A stretch of DNA of 9,545 nucleotides. Origin: an uncultured Rivibacter sp. Its GTDB lineage: Bacteria; Pseudomonadota; Gammaproteobacteria; Burkholderiales; Burkholderiaceae. Where the stretch lies: contig CAMLNA010000155.1 in assembly GCA_946481025.1 (NCBI GenBank), positions 1 through 9,545 on the forward strand, given 5' to 3'. The notes below the pieces were generated by a model. It ran no database searches, was not told the DNA's origin, and was given only the letters and a program-made list of their open reading frames with translations. Below are positions 1 to 7,135 of the stretch, one piece after another. Position numbers and translations under genes: made by a program. The first letter of the stretch is position 1. Every line of letters begins with the position of its first letter.

Positions 1-148
1 TCTGGTCGGAGAACACCACGCCCCAGCCGAAGGTGTCGCCGGCGCGGTTGCGCTCGTACACGGTGACCTCATGCGCGGGGTCCTGCTTTTTCATCAGCAG
101 CGCGAAGTACAGGCCGGCGGGGCCGCCGCCTATGCAGGCTATGCGCAT
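1..148 (-). CDS. FAD-dependent aromatic-CoA hydroxylase, N-terminal fragment (salicylyl-CoA 5-hydroxylase / anthraniloyl-CoA monooxygenase type)
   Basis: Only the first 49 codons are inside the window; the gene runs off the left edge. The protein begins [15 protein letters not shown], a Rossmann FAD-binding motif (GGGPAG at residues 7-12), followed by an acidic residue at the end of the second beta strand (E32 in VTVYERN) that would bind the FAD ribose. The stretch [12 protein letters not shown] (38-49) is, as I recall, characteristic of the bifunctional salicylyl-CoA 5-hydroxylase/oxidoreductase and 2-aminobenzoyl-CoA monooxygenase group, cytoplasmic enzymes that hydroxylate an aromatic acyl-CoA using NAD(P)H and oxygen. 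The ATG is preceded by a strong AGGAGG ribosome site, so the start is secure. Upstream sits a sigma70-like promoter with a dyad. The FAD monooxygenase class is well supported; the exact substrate is inferred from the N-terminus alone, and another class A flavoprotein hydroxylase is possible. Confidence 0.75.
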   Translation of the reverse strand, partial: MRIACIGGGPAGLYFALLMKKQDPAHEVTVYERNRAGDTFGWGVVFSDQ

Positions 149-170
149 CGGGAACCTCCTGGTTGAGGCA

Positions 171-199
171 ACTTTAGGATTCAATACTTTAGATGTCAA
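171..199 (-). promoter_or_regulatory. Sigma70-like promoter of the FAD hydroxylase gene
   Basis: Read on the minus strand, a perfect -35 hexamer TTGACA (194-199) is followed after exactly 17 bp by TAAAGT (171-176), a 4 of 6 match to the -10 consensus. It lies about 23 bp upstream of the hydroxylase ATG at 148, leaving a short leader that carries the AGGAGG site. It is the most AT-rich patch in a GC-rich window, which supports a regulatory role. Transcription has not been shown. Confidence 0.65.
171..199. repeat. Two direct copies of ACTTTAG-NNN-TCAA spaced 15 bp
   Basis: ACTTTAG-NNN-TCAA occurs at 171-184 and again at 186-199, with all 11 fixed positions identical and a 15-bp period. On the minus strand this reads TTGA-NNN-CTAAAGT twice. 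The first copy supplies the -35 box and the second supplies the -10 box of the hydroxylase promoter. The arrangement suggests two binding sites for one regulator. The repeat is directly visible; its function is inferred. Confidence 0.6.
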
Positions 200-204
200 C
201 TAAA
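188..204. promoter_or_regulatory. Candidate operator dyad overlapping the -35 box (MarR-like)
   Basis: TTTAG (188-192) and CTAAA (200-204) form a perfect inverted repeat around a 7-bp spacer, 17 bp in all. The dyad covers the -35 hexamer of the hydroxylase promoter, where a bound repressor would block RNA polymerase. Size and sequence style resemble operators of MarR-family repressors that control aromatic-acid catabolic genes. No regulator gene is visible next to it in this window, so the family assignment is inference. Confidence 0.45.
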
Positions 205-276
205 CGGGCGAGACGGAAGCTCAGGGAAATCCCTCCCGGTATGGCGATTGCCGGCAATGGCTGCGTCCACTTTTCG

Positions 277-283
277 AAAGGAG
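277..283 (+). promoter_or_regulatory. Ribosome binding site that fixes the DUF2231 start
   Basis: AAAGGAG lies six bases before the ATG at 290. The alternative in-frame TTG at 248 and ATG at 257 have no comparable site, so this decides the start. Confidence 0.75.
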
Positions 284-289
284 TCTTCG

Positions 290-787
290 ATGGAAAGCAA
301 AGCCAAGCTGTTTGGCCACCCGATCCACCAGATGCTCGTCGTCTTCCCGGTGGGGCTGCTCGCCACCTCGGTGGTGTTCGATGCGATCTACCTGGGCACC
401 GGCAACCCGTTGATGGCGATGGTGGCGTTCTGGATGATGGCCGCCGGCATCGTGGGCGGCCTGCTGGCCGCGCCCTTCGGCTTGATCGACTGGCTGGCGA
501 TTCCGCAACACACGCGGGCCAAGTCGGTGGGCGCGATGCACGGCCTGGGCAACGTGGTGGTGCTGCTGCTGTTCGGCGCGAGCTGGCTGCTGCGCCGCAG
601 CGCCCCCGAGGACCCCGCCGCGCTGGCCAGCGTGCTGTCGTTCGCGGGCGGCGGCGTGGCCATGGTCACCGCCTGGCTGGGCGGCGAACTGGTGGACCGC
701 CTGGGCATCGGCGTCTCCGACCGCGCCGGCGTCAATGCGCCGAGTTCGCTGCATGCGCATCACCAGGAGGCGCACCGGTTCCCATGA
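290..787 (+). CDS. DUF2231-family integral membrane protein
   Basis: This 165-aa protein has four hydrophobic segments at about residues 15-35, 41-71, 83-102 and 111-133, so it is predicted to sit in the inner membrane. The opening GHPIHQ motif (9-14), the GLIDWLAIP segment (64-72) and the MHGLGN motif (83-88) are what I recognise from DUF2231, a family of small bacterial membrane proteins without an established function. Conserved-looking histidines at H10, H13, H74 and H84 could bind metal or haem, but that is a guess. The C-terminus is polar and His-rich (HAHHQEAH). The ATG at 290 is chosen because AAAGGAG (277-283) sits six bases upstream; open codons further upstream lack a ribosome site. 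The permease gene follows on the same strand after 54 bp, so the two may be co-transcribed. Confidence 0.8.
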   Translation: MESKAKLFGHPIHQMLVVFPVGLLATSVVFDAIYLGTGNPLMAMVAFWMMAAGIVGGLLAAPFGLIDWLAIPQHTRAKSVGAMHGLGNVVVLLLFGASWLLRRSAPEDPAALASVLSFAGGGVAMVTAWLGGELVDRLGIGVSDRAGVNAPSSLHAHHQEAHRFP

Positions 788-841
788 TTTCCTGCTCGCC
801 CGGGGCCGCATTCCAGCAAAGGAGAACGAAAATCGCGGCCC

Positions 842-2065
842 ATGACCGAAGCCATCGTCGCGATCTTCCTGCTCGTCTACCTGGGCATGATCCTGGGCGG
901 CCTGCCCTTCCTGCAGCTCGACCGCACCGGCGTGGCGCTCCTGGGCGCCATTGCGCTCATCGGCATCGACGCGCTCGGCCTCGACGAGGCGGCGCGCTCG
1001 GTGCACGTGCCCACGATCATCCTGCTGTTCGCCTTCATGGTGGTGTCGGCCCAGATGCGCCTGGGCGGCTTCTATGACTGGGTGACACGGCGCATCGCAG
1101 CGCTGCGGCTGCCGGCCGCCGCGCTGCTGGGCGTGCTGATCGCCGCAGTGGCCCTGCTGTCGGCCGTGTTCAGCAACGACGTGGTCTGCCTGGCCATGGC
1201 CCCGGTGCTCACCGACGCCTGCCGAAGGCGCCGGCTCGACCCGGTGCCCTTCCTGCTGGCACTGGCCTGCGCCGCCAACATCGGCTCGGCCTTCACGCTC
1301 ATCGGCAACCCGCAGAACATGCTGATCGGCGAGACGCTTCGGCTGTCGTTCGCCGGCTACCTGGCCCAGGCGGCCCTGCCGGTGACGCTCGGCCTGATCG
1401 CCACCTGGGGCGTGCTGCTGATGCATACGCGCGGCCGCCTGACCGACGCCACGCCGGCCGCCCCGCACGAGCGCGACGACGAGATCCCGCTCGACCGCTG
1501 GCAGGCGGCCAAGGGCCTGGCAGTGGCCGCCGCGCTGGTGCTGGCCTTCCTGTTCACCGACTGGCCGCGCGAGGTCGCCGCCCTCACCGCCGCCGGCGTG
1601 CTGCTGCTCAGCCGCAAGCTGCACTCGCGCCGCATGCTGGGGCTGGTGGACTGGGAGCTGCTCATCCTGTTCGTGGGGCTGTTCATCGTCAACCACGCGC
1701 TGCAGAAGACCGGCCTGCCGCAGCAGCTCGTGGACGACCTGGCGGCCCTCGGCATTGCCCTCAAGGACCCGGCCGCCCTGTTCGCCGGCAGCTTCGTGCT
1801 GTCGAACCTGGTGTCCAACGTGCCCGCGGTGATGCTGCTGCTGCCGGTGGCCGAACATGCCCTGGCCGGCGTGACGCTGGCCCTGGTGAGCACGCTGGCG
1901 GGCAACCTCCTGGTGGTGGGCAGCATCGCCAACATCATCGTGGTGGACGCGGCCGCCCGGCACGGCGTGATGATCGACTGGCGCCGGCACGCGGCCGTCG
2001 GCGTGCCGGTCACCTTCGTCACGCTGGCCATCGTGGCGGCCTACCTCGGCTGGCTGGCGAACTGA
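842..2065 (+). CDS. SLC13/ArsB-like anion permease (ion transporter superfamily)
   Basis: The 407-aa protein is almost entirely hydrophobic helices in two related halves. Each half carries the re-entrant signature of the ion transporter superfamily: SNDVVCLAMAPV (111-122) and NIGSAFTLIGNPQN (146-159) in the first, SNLVSNVPAVMLLLP (321-335) and STLAGNLLVVGSIANIIVV (350-368) in the second. The paired SN-(D/V)-V and GNPQN/GSIAN motifs are typical of arsenite/anion permeases (ArsB, NhaD and SLC13-like groups), which move anions or carboxylates across the inner membrane, often by ion coupling. A charged cytoplasmic loop occurs near 196-222. No arsR or arsC neighbour is present, so arsenite export is not supported and the substrate is unknown. 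The start is the first possible ATG; an in-frame GTG or TTG is not available close upstream, and the AAAGGAG at 818-824 is 17 bases away, unusually far. Confidence 0.8.
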   Translation: MTEAIVAIFLLVYLGMILGGLPFLQLDRTGVALLGAIALIGIDALGLDEAARSVHVPTIILLFAFMVVSAQMRLGGFYDWVTRRIAALRLPAAALLGVLIAAVALLSAVFSNDVVCLAMAPVLTDACRRRRLDPVPFLLALACAANIGSAFTLIGNPQNMLIGETLRLSFAGYLAQAALPVTLGLIATWGVLLMHTRGRLTDATPAAPHERDDEIPLDRWQAAKGLAVAAALVLAFLFTDWPREVAALTAAGVLLLSRKLHSRRMLGLVDWELLILFVGLFIVNHALQKTGLPQQLVDDLAALGIALKDPAALFAGSFVLSNLVSNVPAVMLLLPVAEHALAGVTLALVSTLAGNLLVVGSIANIIVVDAAARHGVMIDWRRHAAVGVPVTFVTLAIVAAYLGWLAN

Positions 2066-2077
2066 AGCGCCAATTCA

Positions 2078-2160
2078 TTCACCGCGGAGGTGCGGAGGAC
2101 CGCAGAGAAGGCCTTGTATTCCTCCGCGGTTCTCCGCGCTCTCCGCGCCTCCGCGGTGAA
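2078..2160. repeat. Palindromic repeat element with 9-nt internal units
   Basis: TTCACCGCGGAGG (2078-2090) is perfectly inverted as CCTCCGCGGTGAA (2148-2160). The right arm, read as its complement, is TTCA followed by four consecutive 9-mers fitting CNGCGGAGRR-like variants of CGCGGAGRR; the left arm holds three such 9-mers before diverging into AGGCCTTGTATT at the centre. The element fills most of the gap between the convergent permease and aldo/keto reductase genes and could fold as a long imperfect hairpin in either transcript. I recall similar CGCGGAG-type palindromes scattered between genes in betaproteobacteria, so a dispersed (REP- or MITE-like) element is likely. It may also serve as a bidirectional terminator. 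Confidence 0.75.
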
Positions 2161-2196
2161 GGTATTGGGACGATTCATGCAATCCGCGCACTCGGT

Positions 2197-3260
<1,064 letters not shown>

Positions 3261-3261
<1 letters not shown>

Positions 3262-4451
3262 CAATGGGTTCCTTGCGTTTGGGTTTGCAGTTGAACGAGA
3301 CCGGCCTGCCGGTCGGCCCCGCGGCTCCACAGCGCGATGGCGAGGCCCGACAAGGTGATGAGCGCCGCCACCCAGCCGAGCGATCGCAGGCCGGGCCCGT
3401 GGTCCACGGCCATGCCACCGGCCCAGGCGCCCAGGGCATTGCCGAGGTTGAAGGCGGCGATGTTCAGACTCGACGCGAGGTTCTGGCCGGCGCCGGCCGC
3501 CTGTTCCAGCACGCGCAGCTGCATGGGCGCGGCGGTGGCGAAGGCGGTGGCCCCGAGCAGGCCGACGAACAGCACCGCGCTCCATGGCGTGGCGATGGCC
3601 CAGTGCATGGAGCCCAGCACCACCGCCAGCGCCGCCAGCGTGCCCAGCACGGCCGGCAGCGTGGCGCGGTCGGCCAGGCGCCCGCCCACGAGGTTGCCGA
3701 CCGCGAAGCCGCCGCCGAACACCAGCAGGATCGGCGAGACGGCCGACTCCGGCAGCCCCGTCACGCGGGTGAGCAGCGGCTGGATGTAGGTGACGACGGT
3801 GAACACGCCGGCATAGCCGAGGGCGGTCATCGCCAGGCCGCGCAGCACGCCCGGGCGCGCCAGCACCGCGAGCTCTTCGCGCAGCCCCGGCATCGACCCG
3901 TCGCGGGGCACCGACGGCACCAGCAGCGCCACCGCCGTGAAGGCGACCACACCGACGGCGGTCACTGCCCAGAAGGTGGCGCGCCAGCCGAAATGCAGGC
4001 CGATCCAGGCACCGGCCGGCACGCCGAGCAGCGTGGCCACGGTCAGGCCGGTGAACATGATCGCGATGGCCGAGGCGCGGCGGTGCGGCGGCACCAGGCC
4101 GGTGGCGACCACCGAGCCGATGCCGAAGAAGGTTCCGTGCGCCAGCGCGGTGAGCACGCGTGCGGCCATGAGCCAGCCGTAGCCCGGCGCCACCGCGCAG
4201 GCAAGGTTGCCCAGCGTGAAGATGAACATCAGCGCGAGCAGCACCCGCTTGCGCGGCAGCGAGCGGGTGGCCAGCGTGAGCATGGGCGCCCCCACCGCCA
4301 CGGCCAGCGCATAGCCGGAGATCAGCAGCCCGGCGGCCGTGATGGAGACGCGAAGGTCCTGCGAGACCTGCAGCAGCAGGCCCATGATGACGAACTCGGT
4401 GACGCCGATTCCGAAGGCGCCGGCGGTGAGGGCAAGTAGTGCGACAGGCAT
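3261..4451 (-). CDS. MFS transporter, DHA1 family (AraJ/YdhP-like exporter)
   Basis: The 396-aa protein has the usual length and about twelve hydrophobic helices of the major facilitator superfamily, acting as a proton-driven inner-membrane exporter. The N-terminus (LTAGAFGIGVTEFVIMGLL, 8-26) and SGYALAVAVGAP (45-56) are typical of the AraJ/YdhP branch of 12-TM drug:H+ antiporters. The loop between TM2 and TM3 holds a degenerate motif A ending RSLPRKRVL (63-71). A central cytoplasmic linker (180-200) separates the halves, and the second half has a motif-A-like GGRLADRA (256-263). The C-terminus ends in a short Gln/Thr-rich tail. It is divergent from the lysR gene and coupled to the aldo/keto reductase, a common layout for a regulator controlling an efflux/detoxification pair. 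No good ribosome site precedes the ATG; a stop four codons upstream rules out a longer protein. The substrate is unknown. Confidence 0.9.
3270..3274 (-). promoter_or_regulatory. Ribosome binding site of the aldo/keto reductase, inside the MFS gene
   Basis: AAGGA on the minus strand lies eight bases before the ATG at 3261 and within the last codons of the upstream exporter gene. It selects 3261 over the Met at 3255. Confidence 0.6.
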
Positions 4452-4464
4452 GATGGCCGCTACT

Positions 4465-4494
4465 TTGCGGGCATCGTTCTCCGGTGACTAGAAT
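4465..4494 (+). promoter_or_regulatory. Candidate promoter of the lysR gene
   Basis: TAGAAT (4489-4494) matches the -10 consensus at five of six positions, with TTGCGG (4465-4470) as a weak -35 box after an 18-bp spacer. Transcription would begin near 4501, upstream of the dyad and about 35 bp before the lysR ATG. The -35 match is poor, so an activator or a different sigma factor cannot be excluded. I see no convincing promoter for the divergent MFS gene. Confidence 0.35.
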
Positions 4495-4510
4495 GCCTTC
4501 ACGACCATCT

Positions 4511-4531
4511 TCTGTGAGTTCGATTCACAGA
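4511..4531. promoter_or_regulatory. Candidate LysR-type binding site (perfect dyad)
   Basis: TCTGTGA and TCACAGA form perfect 7-bp inverted arms around a 7-bp spacer. Within it, T4515 and A4527 give a centred T-N11-A, the core pattern of LysR-family operators. The site is in the gap between the divergent lysR and MFS genes, about 70 bp upstream of the MFS ATG and just before the lysR ATG. That placement suits activation of the exporter and autoregulation of lysR. It also resembles a CRP half-site pair, but the spacer is 7 rather than 6 bp. Confidence 0.6.
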
Positions 4532-4536
4532 TCACC

Positions 4537-5469
4537 ATGCCGCGCATCGACGTCAACCGCTCCGGCGAAATGGAAGTCTTCGTCCAGGTGTTCGACCGCG
4601 GCGGCTTTTCAGCCGCCGCGCGCGTGCTGGGCATGACGCCTTCGGCGGTGAGCAAGCTGGTGGGCCGGCTGGAGGCGCGACTGGGTACGCAGCTGGTGCG
4701 CCGCTCGACGCGCCGGCTGCAGCTCACCGCCGAAGGCGAACACTTCTACGAGCGCAGCGTGCGCGTGCTGGCCGACATCGACGAGGCCGAGCGCTGCGTC
4801 GCCGCCGACGCGGAGCCGCGCGGCCGGGTGAGCATCAACACCAGCGTCGCGTTCGGCACCCACGTGCTGGTGCCGCTGGTGCCCGCGTTCCAGGCCCAGC
4901 ACCCCCAGGTCACGCTGGACATCGTGCAGACCGACCGGGTGGTCGACCTGCTCGAGGAGCGTGCCGACATCGCCATCCGATGGGGTCCCCTGCCCGCTTC
5001 CGACCTGGTGGCGCGCAGGCTGGGCAGCACGGTGCAGGCGATCGTCGCCTCGCCCGAGTACCTGGCGCGCCATGGCACGCCCCGGCGGCCCGAGGACCTC
5101 GAATCGCACCACCGGCTGGACTTCACCTACCGTCGCCGCGTGCCCGACTGGCCGTTCGTCGTGAAGGGCCAGCGGCTGGAAGTGCCGATGCGCGCGAGCG
5201 TGCGCGCCAGCGACGGCGAAACGCTGCGGCAGCTCGCGCTGGCCGGTGCCGGGCTGGCATGGCTGTCGCGCTACCACGTCCACCACGACCTGCTGGCCGG
5301 CCGCCTGGTGCCCGTGCTCGAGAAGTACAACCCGCGCGAGCCGATGCCGATCCACGCGGTGTACCTGGGCAAGCCGGGGCGGCTGTCCTCGCGCGTGAGG
5401 GTGGTGCTCGACTTCCTGGCGGCGCGCCTGCGGGGCGATCCGCGCTTCCTGCCGGGCGGCGACGCGTGA
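4537..5469 (+). CDS. LysR-family transcriptional regulator
   Basis: This 310-aa protein has the normal LysR length. An N-terminal winged helix-turn-helix spans about residues 12-70, with the recognition helix around FSAAARVLGMTPSAVSKLVGR (24-44, key residues S25, A26, S36, S39) and the wing LVRRSTRRLQLTAEG (53-67). The effector-binding domain runs from about 95 to 300, beginning GRVSINTSVAFGTHVLVP, with the ERADIAIRWG segment (141-150) typical of the family. These proteins act as tetramers in the cytoplasm and respond to a small-molecule ligand. Divergence from the MFS-aldo/keto reductase pair suggests that pair is its target. The ATG at 4537 has no clear ribosome site; the in-frame ATG at 4570 is an alternative that would remove only 11 residues ahead of the HTH. 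The ligand is unknown. Confidence 0.93.
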   Translation: MPRIDVNRSGEMEVFVQVFDRGGFSAAARVLGMTPSAVSKLVGRLEARLGTQLVRRSTRRLQLTAEGEHFYERSVRVLADIDEAERCVAADAEPRGRVSINTSVAFGTHVLVPLVPAFQAQHPQVTLDIVQTDRVVDLLEERADIAIRWGPLPASDLVARRLGSTVQAIVASPEYLARHGTPRRPEDLESHHRLDFTYRRRVPDWPFVVKGQRLEVPMRASVRASDGETLRQLALAGAGLAWLSRYHVHHDLLAGRLVPVLEKYNPREPMPIHAVYLGKPGRLSSRVRVVLDFLAARLRGDPRFLPGGDA

Positions 5470-5480
5470 GCGGCGTGGCG

Positions 5481-5717
5481 TCAGCAGCGGCCCGAGCGGC
5501 GGCTGCGCGGCTGCAGCTTGTCGAGCTCGGCGATCTGCTGCTTCAGCAGGATGAGCAGGGTGCGGGCGTGTTCCACCGGCAGGCGGATGCAGGTGCTGGG
5601 CGCTTCTTCGTCGCGGACGGATCGATTGGCGATCGACACGTCGGCGCCAAGCTCGATCAGGCCCTTGTCATGCCTGGCTGACTTGAGGCGCTGGACATCG
5701 ATGTCGTAGATCTTCAC
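5481..5717 (-). CDS. Small protein of unknown function at the end of the transporter operon
   Basis: This encodes 78 residues starting at a GTG, with AGAGGA (5723-5728) five bases upstream. A TTG further upstream at 5741 would be in frame but has no ribosome site. The sequence begins MKIYDIDVQRLKSARHDKG and ends with a very basic tail, LQPRSRRSGRC. The middle (STCIRLPVEHARTLLILLKQQI) looks like a strand followed by an amphipathic helix, and LLILLKQQIAELDKL (54-68) has leucine spacing compatible with a dimerising helix. There is no signal peptide or membrane segment. It follows the GST gene by 44 bp on the same strand and faces lysR tail to tail across 11 bp. I do not recognise a characterised family; the pattern reminds me of short hypothetical proteins in Burkholderiales. 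It could bind nucleic acid or a protein partner, but nothing shows this. Confidence 0.65.
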   Translation of the reverse strand: MKIYDIDVQRLKSARHDKGLIELGADVSIANRSVRDEEAPSTCIRLPVEHARTLLILLKQQIAELDKLQPRSRRSGRC

Positions 5718-5722
5718 GGGAA

Positions 5723-5728
5723 TCCTCT
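5723..5728 (-). promoter_or_regulatory. Ribosome binding site deciding the GTG start of the small protein
   Basis: AGAGGA on the minus strand lies five bases before GTG at 5715-5717. It is the best site near this frame and is the main reason to accept the gene and its start. Confidence 0.6.
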
Positions 5729-5761
5729 GCGGCTGGTGCAACAGCGGATTGTCGGGCCTCC

Positions 5762-6397
5762 TCAGGCGTCAGGCTGCGCGGCCGGCGCGGCCCGGCGAAA
5801 CGCCTCCAGCCGGCCGCAGGCCTCGTCGATCGCCAGCAGCCGCGGCCAGCGCGTGAGGTCGACCTGGAAGCGCCTGGCGCTTTCGAGCTGGGGCACCAGG
5901 TACACGTCGGCCAGCGTGACGTGTCCACCGAACGCGTAGGCCCCCGGCCGCCCGTGTCTTTCGACCAGCGCCGCGAAGGCATCGAGCCCCGGCGTGATCC
6001 AGCTCGCGCACCAGGCATTCACCGCGGCCTCGTCGGCGCCGAACCGGTGCCGCAGGGCCTCCAGGACGCGCCGGTTGTTCAGCGGGTGGATGTCGCAGGC
6101 CACGATCGCGGCGAGCGCCCTCACCTGCGCCCGTTCGTCGGCGTCGGCCGGCAGCAGCGGCGGCTGGGGGTAGCGTTCCTCGAGCCATTCGATGATGGCC
6201 GGCGACTGGGTCATCACCCGGCCATCGACCTCCAGCGCGGGCACGAGCTGCTGCGGGTTGACGGCCCGGTAGGCGGCCTGCAGGTGCTGCTCGCGCCGCA
6301 GGTCCACCGCCACCGGCCTGCAGGCCAGGCCCTTCAGGTTCAGCGCGATGCGCAGCCGGTGCGAGGTGCCGCTGCGGAAGAAGGTGTAGAGCTGCAT
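5762..6397 (-). CDS. maiA: Zeta-class glutathione transferase: maleylacetoacetate or maleylpyruvate isomerase
   Basis: The 211-aa protein has the full length of this family. The N-terminal thioredoxin fold carries the zeta active-site segment RSGTSHRLRIAL (8-19), the cis-proline loop NPQQLVPAL (47-55) and QSPAII (64-69), which binds the glutathione gamma-glutamyl group. The helical domain contains CDIHPLNNRRVL (101-112), highly typical of maleylacetoacetate isomerases. The enzyme uses glutathione as a cofactor to turn a cis ring-cleavage product (maleylacetoacetate or maleylpyruvate) into the trans fumaryl form. R8 and R176 fall where I recall substrate-binding arginines in the maleylpyruvate isomerase NagL; an alignment would confirm this. 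It starts three bases after the livF stop, without a strong ribosome site, so it is probably coupled to livF. That context favours a role in catabolism of the imported aromatic acid. Confidence 0.9.
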   Translation of the reverse strand: MQLYTFFRSGTSHRLRIALNLKGLACRPVAVDLRREQHLQAAYRAVNPQQLVPALEVDGRVMTQSPAIIEWLEERYPQPPLLPADADERAQVRALAAIVACDIHPLNNRRVLEALRHRFGADEAAVNAWCASWITPGLDAFAALVERHGRPGAYAFGGHVTLADVYLVPQLESARRFQVDLTRWPRLLAIDEACGRLEAFRRAAPAAQPDA

Positions 6398-6400
6398 GGT

Positions 6401-7117
<717 letters not shown>

Positions 7118-7135
7118 TGCCTTGTGCTCTCTCTT

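Noticed and set aside
221..1990. Long open frame on the minus strand across the DUF2231 and permease genes
   Set aside because: Composition is His/Gln/Arg-rich with no domain, and the plus-strand genes beneath it have convincing membrane-protein motifs and a ribosome site.
842..2065. Arsenite efflux pump ArsB as a specific call
   Set aside because: Only superfamily motifs are visible; no arsR, arsC or arsH gene is adjacent, so the substrate is left open.
3264..4439. Long plus-strand open frame opposite the MFS gene
   Set aside because: It is a His/Gln/Arg-rich shadow of the intact MFS coding frame with no ribosome site or domain.
4513..4529. CRP binding site in the lysR-MFS gap
   Set aside because: The TGTGA and TCACA arms are present, but the spacer is 7 bp instead of the 6 bp needed for CRP; a LysR-type site fits the context better.
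5470..5480. Terminator between lysR and the small protein gene
   Set aside because: The gap is 11 bp, and nearby GCAGC/GCTGC pairings are weak and lack a T run on either strand.
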